DNA of 23,187 bases, from contig CAZTXD010000050.1 of the NCBI GenBank assembly GCA_964617995.1, forward strand, positions 1 through 23,187. Reading direction: 5' to 3'. A model generated the notes under the pieces. The model was not told where the DNA came from. It saw only the letters and a list, made by a program, of their open reading frames with translations, and searched no databases. How positions within the stretch are numbered: position 1 is the first letter of the stretch; each line of letters starts with the position of its first letter. The position numbers were made by a program, and so were the translations under genes. Of this stretch, positions 8,401 through 17,300 are shown piece after piece. Source of the stretch: CAZTXD01 sp964617995 (lineage in GTDB: Bacteria > Actinomycetota > Acidimicrobiia > Spongiisociales > ZC4RG35).

Positions 8401-8582
8401 GATTCGGTGAGGTCGGCGAACACCACCGTGACGAGGCGTTCCTCGCCCCGCAGGGTCGACATGACCTCGGCCCGCGCTGCCCGGCTGATCACCGCCGCGC
8501 CGGGTCCTTCCAGGCGGCCACCACAGTGCGAGCAGAACCTGGCCTCCGGTCCCATCGTTGCCCCGCACGCCTGGCAGTCCAC
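5433..8582 (-). CDS. Class III nucleotide cyclase/ATPase/TPR regulator (1049 aa)
   Basis: This is a large cytoplasmic signalling protein. A zinc ribbon (C3, C6, C17, C20) precedes a class III cyclase domain (about 48-195). Metal-binding D57 (FADLTES) and D101 (FLGDG) and transition-state N168 and R172 (VNLAARL) are present. The position that is Lys in adenylate cyclases is R97, and the Asp position is T161, as in class IIIb cyclases. Next comes a P-loop ATPase (Walker A GPAGVGKS at 263-270, Walker B TVLFLDD at 391-397), then about 500 residues of TPR-like helices. The layout recalls mycobacterial cyclase/ATPase regulators and mammalian soluble adenylyl cyclase. No DNA-binding HTH domain is evident. 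The GTG start has no Shine-Dalgarno sequence but has TAGCCT 6 nt upstream. The gene is a single transcription unit. Cyclase activity is uncertain because of the K-to-R change. Confidence 0.9.
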   Translation of the reverse strand: MDCQACGATMGPEARFCSHCGGRLEGPGAAVISRAARAEVMSTLRGEERLVTVVFADLTESVSRTSALSPEEATGLVNPLLEAMVELIVRYDGRIDRFLGDGVLAVFGVPCAHEDDPMRAVRAAVELRERATAMGLAVTIGINTGRVYFGPVGSSLHEELTVMGPAVNLAARLQGAASSDEILIGEATRAHVEKAFHLSPVTLSIKGIDGAVTAYRAEHQVDHPDKVRGIGGLRADVVGRDDEMGTLRAALEGDSPGSVALVGPAGVGKSRLAAELNVHASRRNAVWLEGRCRQDTIHMPYGPIVDLFRRRFGTTHTTASVLASVKDLVAADTLEDERAEEMAPFLAHLLGEPIGDASDLRVGESNPDTRRHLTVAAIIDYLVATARLRPTVLFLDDLHWSDDASLRVVEALHRRPDDVPITTVIAFRPDAEAPTAGLPERLMGLTVLNLRRLTPAQSAQLIRRLLETSGIPESLEDTIVTNSDGNPFYVEEIIRSYIQRGMLVAREGGWEATGEIDTVSVPESVEGIIMSRFDRLPGPVKLASRVASVLGHEFSQSQLRGMGTQLPAQLPAMVDAGIAAPLREGDDPEYGFLHALTRQAIYSSLLPSHRVDLHGRAAASLEDTGSDELDRLAHHYEHSQHDDKAIEYLLAAAERALATYANDTARRHLEAGLNRIHRLPTDEQAPWRARYRARLGELLERQADHDGARTELRAALIELGDDPYEEGRLLCLLGRTHRLQGAFDDSHHCYDRAEAALGRVPDPDSTRAHRAWIEIQQERSHALYFGGRGLELPDHNDRLAAIVETHGSVAQKVDFRRAVAMDGFVRDRFRLDGAAVDHARGTLELARTGADPGRLAETSFVLGFTLLWADVVEEAVEVLAGAVSESARIGDVTHELRSRSYHAIALRRTGRVDEAAEAARRSLDLATSIDDSYYQGHALATLCWVGWRRDDGTCRPLGEDAYRMWGEFERSGHRGYETEFVWMAAWPVAADAHRRGDHDRAITELMLLGVPWERPMPADLAAAVDAAIARREPGAMANSMGLARRHLLL

Positions 8583-8588
8583 GTGTCG

Positions 8589-8594
8589 AGGCTA
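8589..8594 (-). promoter_or_regulatory. Candidate -10 box of the cyclase gene (leaderless)
   Basis: TAGCCT on the minus strand fits TANNNT and ends 6 nt before the GTG start at 8582. The intervening CGACAC holds no ribosome binding site, so a leaderless message is likely. Palindrome copy B begins 24 nt further upstream. Confidence 0.45.
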
Positions 8595-8618
8595 ACGGCC
8601 CGCTGCCACGGGCCGACC

Positions 8619-8672
8619 CCGTTTTCGCGCACCGAATGCGCGCTATAGCGCGCATTCGATGCGCGAAAACGG
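8619..8672. repeat. Intergenic palindrome, copy B
   Basis: The two 27-nt arms are complementary except for one pair (8632/8659), and the centre GCGCTATAGCGC is perfectly self-complementary. The core CGTTTTCGCGCA / TGCGCGAAAACG is the same as in copies A, C and D. It lies 24 nt after the stop of the DDN-family gene, the last gene of the recCBD operon, and upstream of the cyclase start on the same strand. Both strands read almost the same, and neither has a T-run after the stem. Confidence 0.95.
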
Positions 8673-8696
8673 TGCGGAGGGCCTTCGCCTCCGGCC

Positions 8697-9188
8697 TCAG
8701 GGTTCCTCTGGGTGCTCGATGGGGTCGAGGAACACCACCGGGATCTCCCGTTTGGTCCGCTCCTGGTAGGTGGCGTAGGCGGCGTGTTCCTCCACGATCC
8801 GGGGCCACCATGTCTTGCGCTCATCGGGCGTCGCCGGAGTCGCCCGAGCCGTGAACTCCCCGGCGGCGACTTGCACCGTGACCGTGGGGTCCGCCCGCAG
8901 GTTGAGATACCAGGAGGGGTGGCGGTCGCGTCCGCCGAACGAGGCGATCACCACCAGCCGCCGGCCGTCCTCCAGATAAAGCAGGGGCACGGTGTGCGGC
9001 CGACCGGTTCGGCGTCCCGTCGTGGTGACTAGGAGCATGTCGTGGTTGGCCAGGCTACGACCGATCCTGCCACCGGTCAGGCGATAGACGGCCCGATGAA
9101 GCCGTGAGATGCGGCGGAGCGTCCCGTCCCTCACCGGGTCGGACCGCTGTGTTCGGGGCGTCGACGGCGGGCTCGCGAGAGTCGCCAT
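8697..9188 (-). CDS. DDN-family (deazaflavin-nitroreductase-like) protein (163 aa)
   Basis: The protein resembles the split-barrel nitroreductase family that includes the mycobacterial F420-dependent nitroreductase Ddn. Typical stretches are LLVTTTGRRTGRPHTVPLLYLEDG (about 52-75) and GGRDRHPSWYLNLRADPTVTV (about 85-105), which shape the cofactor pocket in known members. If it binds F420 it would reduce small organic substrates; the substrate is unknown. The ATG at 9188 has AGGTG a few bases upstream; the frame stays open further upstream into the recD end, but that sequence is not family-like. It starts 34 nt after the recD stop with no promoter seen between, so it is probably the last gene of the recCBD operon. 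No F420 biosynthesis gene is nearby. Confidence 0.88.
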   Translation of the reverse strand: MATLASPPSTPRTQRSDPVRDGTLRRISRLHRAVYRLTGGRIGRSLANHDMLLVTTTGRRTGRPHTVPLLYLEDGRRLVVIASFGGRDRHPSWYLNLRADPTVTVQVAAGEFTARATPATPDERKTWWPRIVEEHAAYATYQERTKREIPVVFLDPIEHPEEP

Positions 9189-9222
9189 CGTGGCACCTGC
9201 GTGATCGGCGGTTCCACGGTTC

Positions 9223-11079
9223 TCACCTACCAAACGGTGTGCTGGACGCACCGTTTTGCTGATAAAAACGGTCGCCACCCCATAGGAGGGGGGAAAGGCC
9301 GGAGGCGCGCTGGACGGAGCGCCCCACCGCGCGGCGGATGACTTCCTCATCTCCCACCAGCCAGACGCGACGGCGGGCCCTAGTGACCGCGGTGTAGAGC
9401 AGCTCGCGGGTCAGCAGCCGCGACTCCCCTTCGGGGAGCACCACCACCACCTCGTCGAACTGGGATCCCTGGCTCTTGTGGATCGTCATGGCATGGACGG
9501 TGGTGTGTTCGGTCAGATGGCTGAGGGGGAACAGCCGGGGATCGCCCCGCTCGAACACAGCCCGGAGCCCCGCTCCGGTCTCCACGGTCACCCCGATGTC
9601 ACCGTTGTAGAGGTCCAGGTTGTAGTCGTTGCGGGTGATCATCACCGGACGACCGGGATACCACTCGCCGTTCCAGCGCAGGCCGGGGAAACGCTCATCG
9701 AGCGTCGCCTCCACCTCCCGGCTCCACGCGCTCACACCGGCCGGGCCACGTCTGCGAGCGCACAGCAGCGCCATCTCCCCCAACGCCGCCAGGGCCGCCA
9801 TGGTGTCTCCGGCGCGTGCCAGCTCCACCAGACGGGTGCGCTGGGCCACGAGGGCTCTCCAGAGGGCCCCGAACTCGGAGTGGTTGCGGTCGGGGACCCA
9901 ACGCAGCCGGTCACCCCCGGCCACCAGCAGCTCGAGGGCGCCGTCGGCGTCTCCTCGACGCACCGTGTCGGCGAATCCGCCGATGGTCTCGTCTTCTTCG
10001 AAGCGGTAGACCCTGTCGAGCACCACCACCCGGTCGGCCATCGGAACCTCCGGGGGATCGGTGGCGGCCGGGCCGACGATGTCGGCCAGCACCGTTCCCG
10101 CTTCGATCGACTCGAGCTGGAACGGATCGCCCACCAGTATCACCGACGCCTCGTCGCGGACGGCCGCCAGGAGGCGGGCCGCCAGAGGCAGGGACACCAT
10201 CGACATCTCGTCGACGATCACCAGGTCGTGGGGCAGCCGGTTGGTCTCGTCACGGGCGAAGCGTCCCCTCCCCCAGCTCCACCCCAGCAGCCGATGGATC
10301 GTGGACGGCCGGACACGCGACAGAACCTCGGCGACGGCGGGATCACCGGACGCGGCGGCCCGTTCGGCGAGCGACTCACCCAAGCGGGCAGCGGCCTTGC
10401 CTGTGGGCGCACAGAGGGCAACGAGCGGGAACGACCCGTCACCGCCGGTGGCCAGTGCCACGAGCAGGGCGCCGATGGTATAGGTCTTGCCGGTCCCGGG
10501 ACCCCCGGCGATGACCGTCACCTCGCCCCCCAGGGCCCGCAACGCGGCGGTGTGCTGGGTGGTCGCTTCGCCGTTCTCGGCGAGGAGCCTGTCGATCACC
10601 TCTCTCACCCCCGGAGCCGGCGTATCCGCCGGGCCGGAGAGCCTGCGCTGGATGAGGGCGGCGACCCGCTGTTCGTAGCGGAAGTAGCGTTCCAGATATA
10701 GGCGCCCATCCGCCCGCACCAGGGGCTCGTCGCCGCTGCCGTCGCCCACCAGCGCACTCGCCGCCAGCGCCTCCTCCCACTCCTGGGGGTCGGGCCAGGG
10801 GAGAGCATCGACCTCGGCCGGGTCCTGGCCGTCGACGACCACCGCCTCTCGCAGGGTCGACGGGATCACGCACACGTGACCGAACCTCGTCCCCCGCACC
10901 GTCAACGCAGCCGCCAGCATGACCCTCTCGTCGGTCTCCCCGTTCAGCCTGGCCACGGTCTGGGCCGAGAGCAGGTCGATGGGGTCGAGCACCCCGGCGT
11001 CGTTGAAGACGGCGAGCAGTCCTGCGGTGTCGATCACCGTCGACGGCGAGGACGAGGCGAGGGCGACGCGGTTGCTCAT
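9223..11079 (-). CDS. recD: Exodeoxyribonuclease V subunit alpha, RecD helicase (618 aa)
   Basis: RecD is the 5'-3' SF1B helicase of RecBCD, which processes double-strand breaks. It has an N-terminal RecB-interacting region, then Walker A GGPGTGKT (192-199), DEMSM with D290 and E291, GDPFQLESIEAG (318-329), TIHKSQGSQFDEVV (532-545) and LYTAVTRARRRVWLVG (561-576). The length is normal for RecD. The ATG overlaps the recB stop as ATGA, with GGAGGTG just upstream, so the two genes are translationally coupled. The last 16 or so residues (after LLWG) look unlike the family and are encoded by a stretch with two overlapping inverted repeats, suggesting the original 3' end was replaced or extended. 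The DDN-family gene follows. Confidence 0.96.
   Translation of the reverse strand: MSNRVALASSSPSTVIDTAGLLAVFNDAGVLDPIDLLSAQTVARLNGETDERVMLAAALTVRGTRFGHVCVIPSTLREAVVVDGQDPAEVDALPWPDPQEWEEALAASALVGDGSGDEPLVRADGRLYLERYFRYEQRVAALIQRRLSGPADTPAPGVREVIDRLLAENGEATTQHTAALRALGGEVTVIAGGPGTGKTYTIGALLVALATGGDGSFPLVALCAPTGKAAARLGESLAERAAASGDPAVAEVLSRVRPSTIHRLLGWSWGRGRFARDETNRLPHDLVIVDEMSMVSLPLAARLLAAVRDEASVILVGDPFQLESIEAGTVLADIVGPAATDPPEVPMADRVVVLDRVYRFEEDETIGGFADTVRRGDADGALELLVAGGDRLRWVPDRNHSEFGALWRALVAQRTRLVELARAGDTMAALAALGEMALLCARRRGPAGVSAWSREVEATLDERFPGLRWNGEWYPGRPVMITRNDYNLDLYNGDIGVTVETGAGLRAVFERGDPRLFPLSHLTEHTTVHAMTIHKSQGSQFDEVVVVLPEGESRLLTRELLYTAVTRARRRVWLVGDEEVIRRAVGRSVQRASGLSPLLWGGDRFYQQNGASSTPFGR
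9232..9271. repeat. Overlapping inverted repeats at the recD 3' end
   Basis: Two inverted repeats share an arm. AAACGGTG (9232-9239) pairs with CACCGTTT (9249-9256), and CCGTTTT (9251-9257) pairs with AAAACGG (9265-9271). They are mutually exclusive, because both use bases 9251-9256. The CCGTTTT...AAAACGG ends match the outer ends of the intergenic palindromes but the middle differs, so this may be a decayed or related element. It encodes the recD C-terminal tail. Confidence 0.7.
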
Positions 11080-14000
11080 CGGGCACCTCCGGCCAGGAGC
11101 TCGCTCAGCTCGACGATCATCGCCGTTGGCGGACGCCATCGCGTCACCCCGGCCCGTTCGCCGCCGACGACGGGTGTTCCGGGCCCGATCATCCCCCTGA
11201 CGAAGAGATAGACGGAGCCGCCGAGGTGTGCGGCCGGGTCGTAACCGCCGAGTCTCCACTGGAGATACCGGTGCAACGCCACCTGATAGAGCGTCGCTTG
11301 GAGCACATAGCGGTGCCCGACCATCTCGGAGGCGAGGGCGACAGGGCCGTAGTCATCCGGTGTGGCCGCCTCTCCGCTCGCCGGGAGAGAGTTCGACTTG
11401 TAGTCCATCACCACGTAACGGTCACCGGGCAGTACGGCTACCAGATCGATCGCTCCCGCCAGGTAACCCCGGAACGGCCGCGACGAGAGACTCAAGAGCT
11501 CGTCGACGTAGGCCCGGTACGGGTCCTCGGGCGGGAGGTGGCGATCCATGACCACGCCCACGTCGCCGAGGGTGACCGGCTCGTGCTCGGCACGGACGGG
11601 CAACTCGAATGCCAGCTCCCGCGCCAGGCGGGGTCCTTCGAGATCGGCGAGGGAGGGCGTCTCGTTCTCCGGTCCCAGGGGTGTCCTCAGGGCTGCCGCC
11701 AGCCCCGAGGCGAGGATCTCCGGCTGGAAGTCCCACCCGGCCGCCCGCATCTCGACCGCTGCCAGCGCGGAGATGGCTCCCTCCAGGTGGGGGGCATCGA
11801 AGCGGAGGTTCTCGAGGATGTCGTGTACCAGGGTGCCGAAGCGGGCACCGGCGGGCAGGTCCGCCAGGGGAAGCTGCTCCGCCGGGACGGCCGCCACCGG
11901 TTCGTCCTCGGGAACCTCCCCTTCGTCCGCCTTGAGCGGGTGTTCGGCCGCTTCCTCCGCCACCGCCAGGGGTTGGTCCGCCGACAGCGACGAAAACGAC
12001 ACCCGCCGCCAGCTCGTATCGGTGTCCCGGTCCCACAGGGCCCGTTCTAGCACCGCCGGCTCTCGGGGAGGGGGCCGATAGGGGCGGGCGGCGGGGACCT
12101 CGGTCATGGTCGATATCGCCATCGTTCCGTCACTGTCGCCGGCCAGGGACTCGGGGCTGCGACCGTTGCCGGTCAACAGCTCGGTCAGTTTCGCTTCCCC
12201 GATGCGGGCGTGGTTCTCGACCCACCACACTCTCAGGTGATGCTGGGCGCGCGTCAGCGCCACATACAGGTGACGGCTCTCCTCTGCTTCCTCCTCGGCA
12301 CGGGCGAGGGCGCGGTGCTCACCGAAGTCGGGCGAGTCGGAGCCGGCCACGTCGATCAGGCGTGGGCGGGGCTGGTCGGCTGCTCCCGGCTCGGGATCGT
12401 GGAAGACCGGGAACTCCTGGTCCCAGATCGAGACGTCCCAGGCGTAGGGAACCAGCACCACCGGATACTGGAGGCCCTTGGCCCCGTGGATCGTCTGGAC
12501 GGTGACGGCGTCGGCGTCGGTCTCGAGGCGACGCTGACGCGACTCGGGCTCCTCGATGTACTTCTTCTCGCGTCTGGCGGCCTCTTCCATCGCCGTCTCC
12601 AGCCAGGCGGTCAGAGATCCGTGCCTGCCCCGCCGGAACACCGTGTGCATCTCCTCGGCGATGTGGGTGATGTCGGTCAGCAGCCGCTCCCCGTCGGGTA
12701 GGGCGAGAAGACGGCCCCCCAGACCCGTGTGGCGGTTGAGCGCGGACACCAGGGCGGGCACGCCGCCGCGATGGAGCGTGTCGTTCCACTCCCTCATCTG
12801 GCGTTGCAGGTCGAGGGCGGCTTCGTCGTCGAGGGCGGCGACAGCGGTCAACGGCCGACCCACCAGCAGGGTCGTGGCGGCCAATCGCACCAGGTCGAGA
12901 CGGTCGGGTCGCTCCACGGCCAGGAGGAACCGACGCCACTGCTCGGCGGCGGGGGTCACCAACACCCCTCCCGCCCGGGCCGCCACCGACGGGACCCGGC
13001 GACGACCCAGCTCGGAGCGCACCATCTCCACCTGGGCGCGGGTACGGCACAGCACGGCGATGTCGGCCGGTCCCAGCGGCCGGTCGTGGCCGTCGTGGGT
13101 GACGGTGACCGCGTCGTCGAGGAGCCGGACGACCTCGGCGGCGGCGTCGGCGGCGATCGCCTTCCGGCACTCCCCGACGATGAAGTACCCGTCCTTGCGG
13201 CGGGGGATGTCCAGGTCCCCGTCGACGAGCCGGAGGTGCAGGGGGGCGTCCACCCCCCGGATGCGGGCGCGGCGGTGGGCCTCGGCCGGTTCGACCCTGC
13301 GGTACTCGATGCGGTCGTCGCCGAAGGTGGCTCCGGTGAACAGGACGTCGAGTGCCTGGATCAGGGGGCCGTCGCTACGCCAGTTGGTGGTGAGGGTGCG
13401 ATGGGCCGCCGCCCCCTCCAAAGCCGAGAGATACGCCTCGATGTCGGCGCCCCGGAAGCTGTAGATCGACTGCTTGGGATCACCGATCACCACCAACCGG
13501 GACGCGTCGAACACCCGCCGGATGATCTGCCACTGGATGGGGTCGGTGTCCTGGGACTCGTCCACGAGGCCGATGTCGTATCGTCGCCTCAGCATGGCCG
13601 CCGCCGCTTCGCCGAGCCGGGGGTCGGCCAGCGCGTCCCGCACCTCGATGAGACCGTCGTCGAAGGTCATCGTCCCGGCGGCTCGCATCCGCCGCTGGGT
13701 CTCCTCGGCCACCGCCCGGGCCATCTCCACCCTGAGCCGGGCCCTCCCCTCGACCTGATCGGCGGGCGGGACGACGGTAGCGTCGGGGTGACCCAGCACC
13801 TCGGCGGCAAGACGCGCTGCTTCCCACGGGGGTAGGACCTCCTCGTCGGGCCGGCGGCGGGCATAGCGGGCCACCACCAGGTCACTGGCCGTCTGTGCCA
13901 GCACCAGGTCGTCGACCTCTCCCGGTTCGAGGGTCTCGGGCAGACGAACCCGGAAACCGAGCTGGCCGAGCAGACGCTGGGCGAACCCGTGGATCGTGAA

Positions 14001-14360
14001 GACCTGGGCCCGGTCGAAGTCGGTCAGCGCAGATCTCAAGCGGCCGATGGCCAGCGCACGTGCCTCCCGGTCCAGGTCCGACAGCACTTCCAGGTGGGTA
14101 TCGGACTCGTCGGGAGCCCCTCCCTCCAGGGTCTGCAGCGTGGTCACCAGCCGTTGCCGGACCCGTCCCTTCAGCTCGGCGGTAGCCGCCCGGGTGAACG
14201 TGACCACCAGGATGCGGTCGAGGTCGAGCCCTTCGAGGGCGACTAGCCGGGCGACGGTGGCGGCGATCGTGAATGTCTTGCCGGTGCCGGCGCTGGCCTC
14301 GATGATCGTGCGGCCCTTGCCTATCGTCTCTGCCGGGTCGAAGGGATCTACCGCGGTCAC
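11076..14360 (-). CDS. recB: Exodeoxyribonuclease V subunit beta, RecB (1094 aa)
   Basis: RecB is the 3'-5' helicase and only nuclease of RecBCD. The SF1A helicase has Walker A in EASAGTGKT (21-29), VVTFTRAATAELKGRV, VDESQDTDPIQW (266-277), GDPKQSIYSFRGAD (293-306), TNWRS, QTIHGAKGLQYPVV and YVALTRAQHH. The C-terminal PD-(D/E)XK nuclease is intact: H846 (GTLVHDILE), D972 (GAIDL), D986 and K988 (MDYKS), then QATLYQVALHRYL. The GTG at 14360 overlaps the recC stop as GTGA, with GGGAG 8 nt upstream. The open frame extends about 76 codons further upstream, but those residues belong to recC DNA in another frame. Order recC-recB-recD, with 4-nt overlaps, implies stoichiometric expression. AddA is an alternative, but RecC and RecD partners settle it. 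Confidence 0.97.
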   Translation of the reverse strand: MTAVDPFDPAETIGKGRTIIEASAGTGKTFTIAATVARLVALEGLDLDRILVVTFTRAATAELKGRVRQRLVTTLQTLEGGAPDESDTHLEVLSDLDREARALAIGRLRSALTDFDRAQVFTIHGFAQRLLGQLGFRVRLPETLEPGEVDDLVLAQTASDLVVARYARRRPDEEVLPPWEAARLAAEVLGHPDATVVPPADQVEGRARLRVEMARAVAEETQRRMRAAGTMTFDDGLIEVRDALADPRLGEAAAAMLRRRYDIGLVDESQDTDPIQWQIIRRVFDASRLVVIGDPKQSIYSFRGADIEAYLSALEGAAAHRTLTTNWRSDGPLIQALDVLFTGATFGDDRIEYRRVEPAEAHRRARIRGVDAPLHLRLVDGDLDIPRRKDGYFIVGECRKAIAADAAAEVVRLLDDAVTVTHDGHDRPLGPADIAVLCRTRAQVEMVRSELGRRRVPSVAARAGGVLVTPAAEQWRRFLLAVERPDRLDLVRLAATTLLVGRPLTAVAALDDEAALDLQRQMREWNDTLHRGGVPALVSALNRHTGLGGRLLALPDGERLLTDITHIAEEMHTVFRRGRHGSLTAWLETAMEEAARREKKYIEEPESRQRRLETDADAVTVQTIHGAKGLQYPVVLVPYAWDVSIWDQEFPVFHDPEPGAADQPRPRLIDVAGSDSPDFGEHRALARAEEEAEESRHLYVALTRAQHHLRVWWVENHARIGEAKLTELLTGNGRSPESLAGDSDGTMAISTMTEVPAARPYRPPPREPAVLERALWDRDTDTSWRRVSFSSLSADQPLAVAEEAAEHPLKADEGEVPEDEPVAAVPAEQLPLADLPAGARFGTLVHDILENLRFDAPHLEGAISALAAVEMRAAGWDFQPEILASGLAAALRTPLGPENETPSLADLEGPRLARELAFELPVRAEHEPVTLGDVGVVMDRHLPPEDPYRAYVDELLSLSSRPFRGYLAGAIDLVAVLPGDRYVVMDYKSNSLPASGEAATPDDYGPVALASEMVGHRYVLQATLYQVALHRYLQWRLGGYDPAAHLGGSVYLFVRGMIGPGTPVVGGERAGVTRWRPPTAMIVELSELLAGGAR

Positions 14361-17300
14361 AGGTTCCGCTCCCTGCTGGCGGCGAGGATCGGCAGCCACA
14401 GCCGGGCGCAGTAGTCGACGAAGCCGGCTCGTTCCAGGGCTTCGAAGGTGGTCACCTCCGGCAGTAGGAGGATGTGGGCGGGATCCGCGGCCTCGCCAAA
14501 GCTCCCCTCGAACTTCTCGGCGGCGCGGCGGCGGGACGAGTCCCCGTCGGCGCCTCCCTTGCGTTGCCAGTGGTAGGCGGTCTCGCACGGCAGCGGCAGC
14601 GGGCGATCATGGCCTTCCCGGTAGAGGCCGACCAGCTCGGCCAGCACCTCCAAAGCCTGGTTGCGCCGCCCGCTCTCGTCGCCCTTGATCGGCCCCACCG
14701 TCACGGCCACGTGGGACTCGGTGTCCTCCCGCTTTCCCAACAGGACTGCCTTCCAGGCCACCTCGGGATGGAGTGCCGTGAGGAACACCATCTTGGTGAA
14801 GGCCTCCAACCGGTGCTTGCCACGCAGACGGCTGGGCGTGACGGTGGCCAGATGGCTCCGTTCCGGATCGGCGGTGACCGTTCCCTCCACCACCCCCACT
14901 CCCGCGTCCACCGTGCCGGCGTAGGGCTGATGGCGGCGGGGGTCGTAGTCGTGCTCCCGCGCTGCATCCCACAGGATGGTGGCGGTCTCGATGGCGGTTT
15001 CGAGGTCGTCACTGCCCAGATCCCCCGGTGGGAGGGCGTCCCTTCCCCTCTCCCGCGCCGCCAGCGCTCCGGCGTCGTGGCCGGCCACCAACCCCGACAG
15101 GATGCGGTCCGTCACCGCCCACCGGGAGAGGCTGTCGAGGTCGGCGGGAAGCGTGTCGTCGGGGATCCCACCCCGTTCGGGGATCGAGAAGCCGAGCCGT
15201 GCCCGAACGAAACGCCGTGTCGGGCTCTGGAGGAAGTCGATGAGACCCTGGAGCCTGATGGTCTCCTCTTCGGGGGGAGGAGGCCACTCCGGCAGGGGGA
15301 GAGGACCGTGCCCTGACCGACCCTGGATGGCGATGGCCCCCTGATGATGGACCGGGTCGAACCCCCACGGCCCTTCGACTCCGAGCGCACCGGAGGTGAA
15401 GTTGGCCTCGCTGAACGACTGCAACGGGTGGTGGGTCACGATCCGCCTCATGGCCCTCGCTCCGACCATGAGGGTGAGCGTGTCGGAGAGCTCTGCGATC
15501 GGCACAGCCGGCGGAATCTCGGCGTTGGTCAGCTCGTCGCGCCCCGAGTAGGTGACGACGAGGTTGTCGCCGGCGGCCATCACCGCATCCAACAGGAGCT
15601 GGCGGTCCATCGAAGCGGCGTCCCGATCGCCCACCAGCTCATGCTCGGAGAGGAGGTCGTCGCCGTCCATACGGCCCCGACGCGGGAAGCGGGCTTCGTC
15701 CATCCCCAACAGCGCCACCACCCGGTACGGCACCGAACGCATCGGCACCAGGGTGCAGAGGGTGATGTCCCCGGTACGGAGATGGAGCGGGCTGGGGCGG
15801 TCGTCGGTCCACCACGCCACGGCCCGGCGTGCCTCGGCGAGGGCGATCTCGGGATCGGCGCCGCCCTCTGCGGGGGGAGGGAACGACTCGGCCAGGAGAC
15901 GCTCGAGCTGGTCCTGCTGCCACTGATCGTCCCGGGAAGGTGCTGCCAGCATCCTCACCGACTCGGCCACAGCCGGAGCCCACTCCGAGAAGGGCCGCGG
16001 GCGACCGAGGAGGCTGCGTACCGCGGTGAGCCGGTCGAGGATGGTCGCCAGCAAGCCGGCCGGTGTGGCGTCCTGTCCCTCCACCCCGTCGAGGGGAGAG
16101 ATGTCGCCGATCGTCCGTACCGGGCTGTCGGCATAGAAGACGCCCGCCAGGGCGCGGTCGAGGCCTCTGCGCCAGGTCCGCTCCCCGGTGGAGCCGACCC
16201 CCCACTCCCGCCGATGGTCCCCATCGAGCCCCCACGAGACATGGGCATCGTCGATCAGGGCAACCACCGCTCCCGCCGTGTCGGCGTCGAATCCGAACTT
16301 GTTCTGGACTACGGGGCGTGCCACGAGCTCGCGGACGATGTCTGCCTCCAGACGGGACCCGGCGGCATCCATCAGTGCCGCCGTGAACACCACCAGCGGG
16401 TTGGTGGCGGCGGGGGAGCGGTCGGCGATACGGAGTCGAAGGTCGGGCAGGCCGCCGGTGTCCTCCTCGGGGAACGCCGCTTCCAGGAGTGGGGCGAATG
16501 TGGCCAGGTCGGGAGTCATGATCACGATGTCACGCGGCTCGAGGTCCGGTCGGCTGGTGAGCAAGTGGAGGACGGCGTCCCGTAGGACCTCGGCCTGGCG
16601 TCGGGTGCCGTGGCACACATGGAGCTGCACCGACCGGTCGGCTCCGCTCTCCACCAGCGACGCCAGCTGTGGGTCGGATCCGGGGGTCGTGTTGGCGCGG
16701 ATGTCGTCCTGCAGGTGACCGAGCAGAGTGGTGGCAGGGCCGGGGGAGTGCTCCATTGGCGGGGCGGTCAGCCCGGATGAGCCCAGCACCGACCCCAGCT
16801 CCCTGCTGTCGCGTCCCCACGCCGCCAGCAGGGGATGGGCGGCTACCGCTGCCGTGGGATCGTCGGTCCGGGGCGGCAGGACGGGCTGGCCCGGGCGCGA
16901 CGTTGCTTCCCAGAGGGCGGGCGACGGATGGAGGACATAGAGGTGTACCTCCCGGCGCGAACCGAGGGCTAGGAGCACGTCCAGGTCCAAGGGGTCGGTG
17001 GACGTGAGGCCGTACACGGACAGCCGTCGGGGAAGGTCGACATCGGCGGATCCCTCGATGATCGGCTCGAGACCTGCGGGCAGCAGCTCGGGGAGAGCGG
17101 CGACGTCGAGACGTTCACGCACAGCCCGCCACAGCCGCGGCTCCCACCGGAACTCCTCAGCGAGGGGGGTGCCGTCGGGACCGACGTCCTCTCCGGCTCG
17201 CCACCGGCGGATCATGTCGGGGCGGCGCCGGGCGTAGCGGGAGAAAAGGCGCCTCATCTTCTCCGCTGCCGCCAGGCGGTTGGAGGTATGCCCGTCGGCC

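Noticed and set aside
7386..8648. Long open frame on the + strand opposite the cyclase domain
   Set aside because: The cyclase and P-loop motifs on the minus strand are unambiguous. The + frame has shadow composition and runs into palindrome copy B.
8619..8672. Palindromes as classical Rho-independent terminators
   Set aside because: The 3' arm ends in AAAAC(G) and is not followed by a T-run on either strand. A non-canonical terminator remains possible.
9478..16585. Several open frames of 350-410 codons on the + strand opposite recD, recB and recC
   Set aside because: They mirror codon-phase GC bias of the real genes; none has a ribosome site plus a plausible domain.
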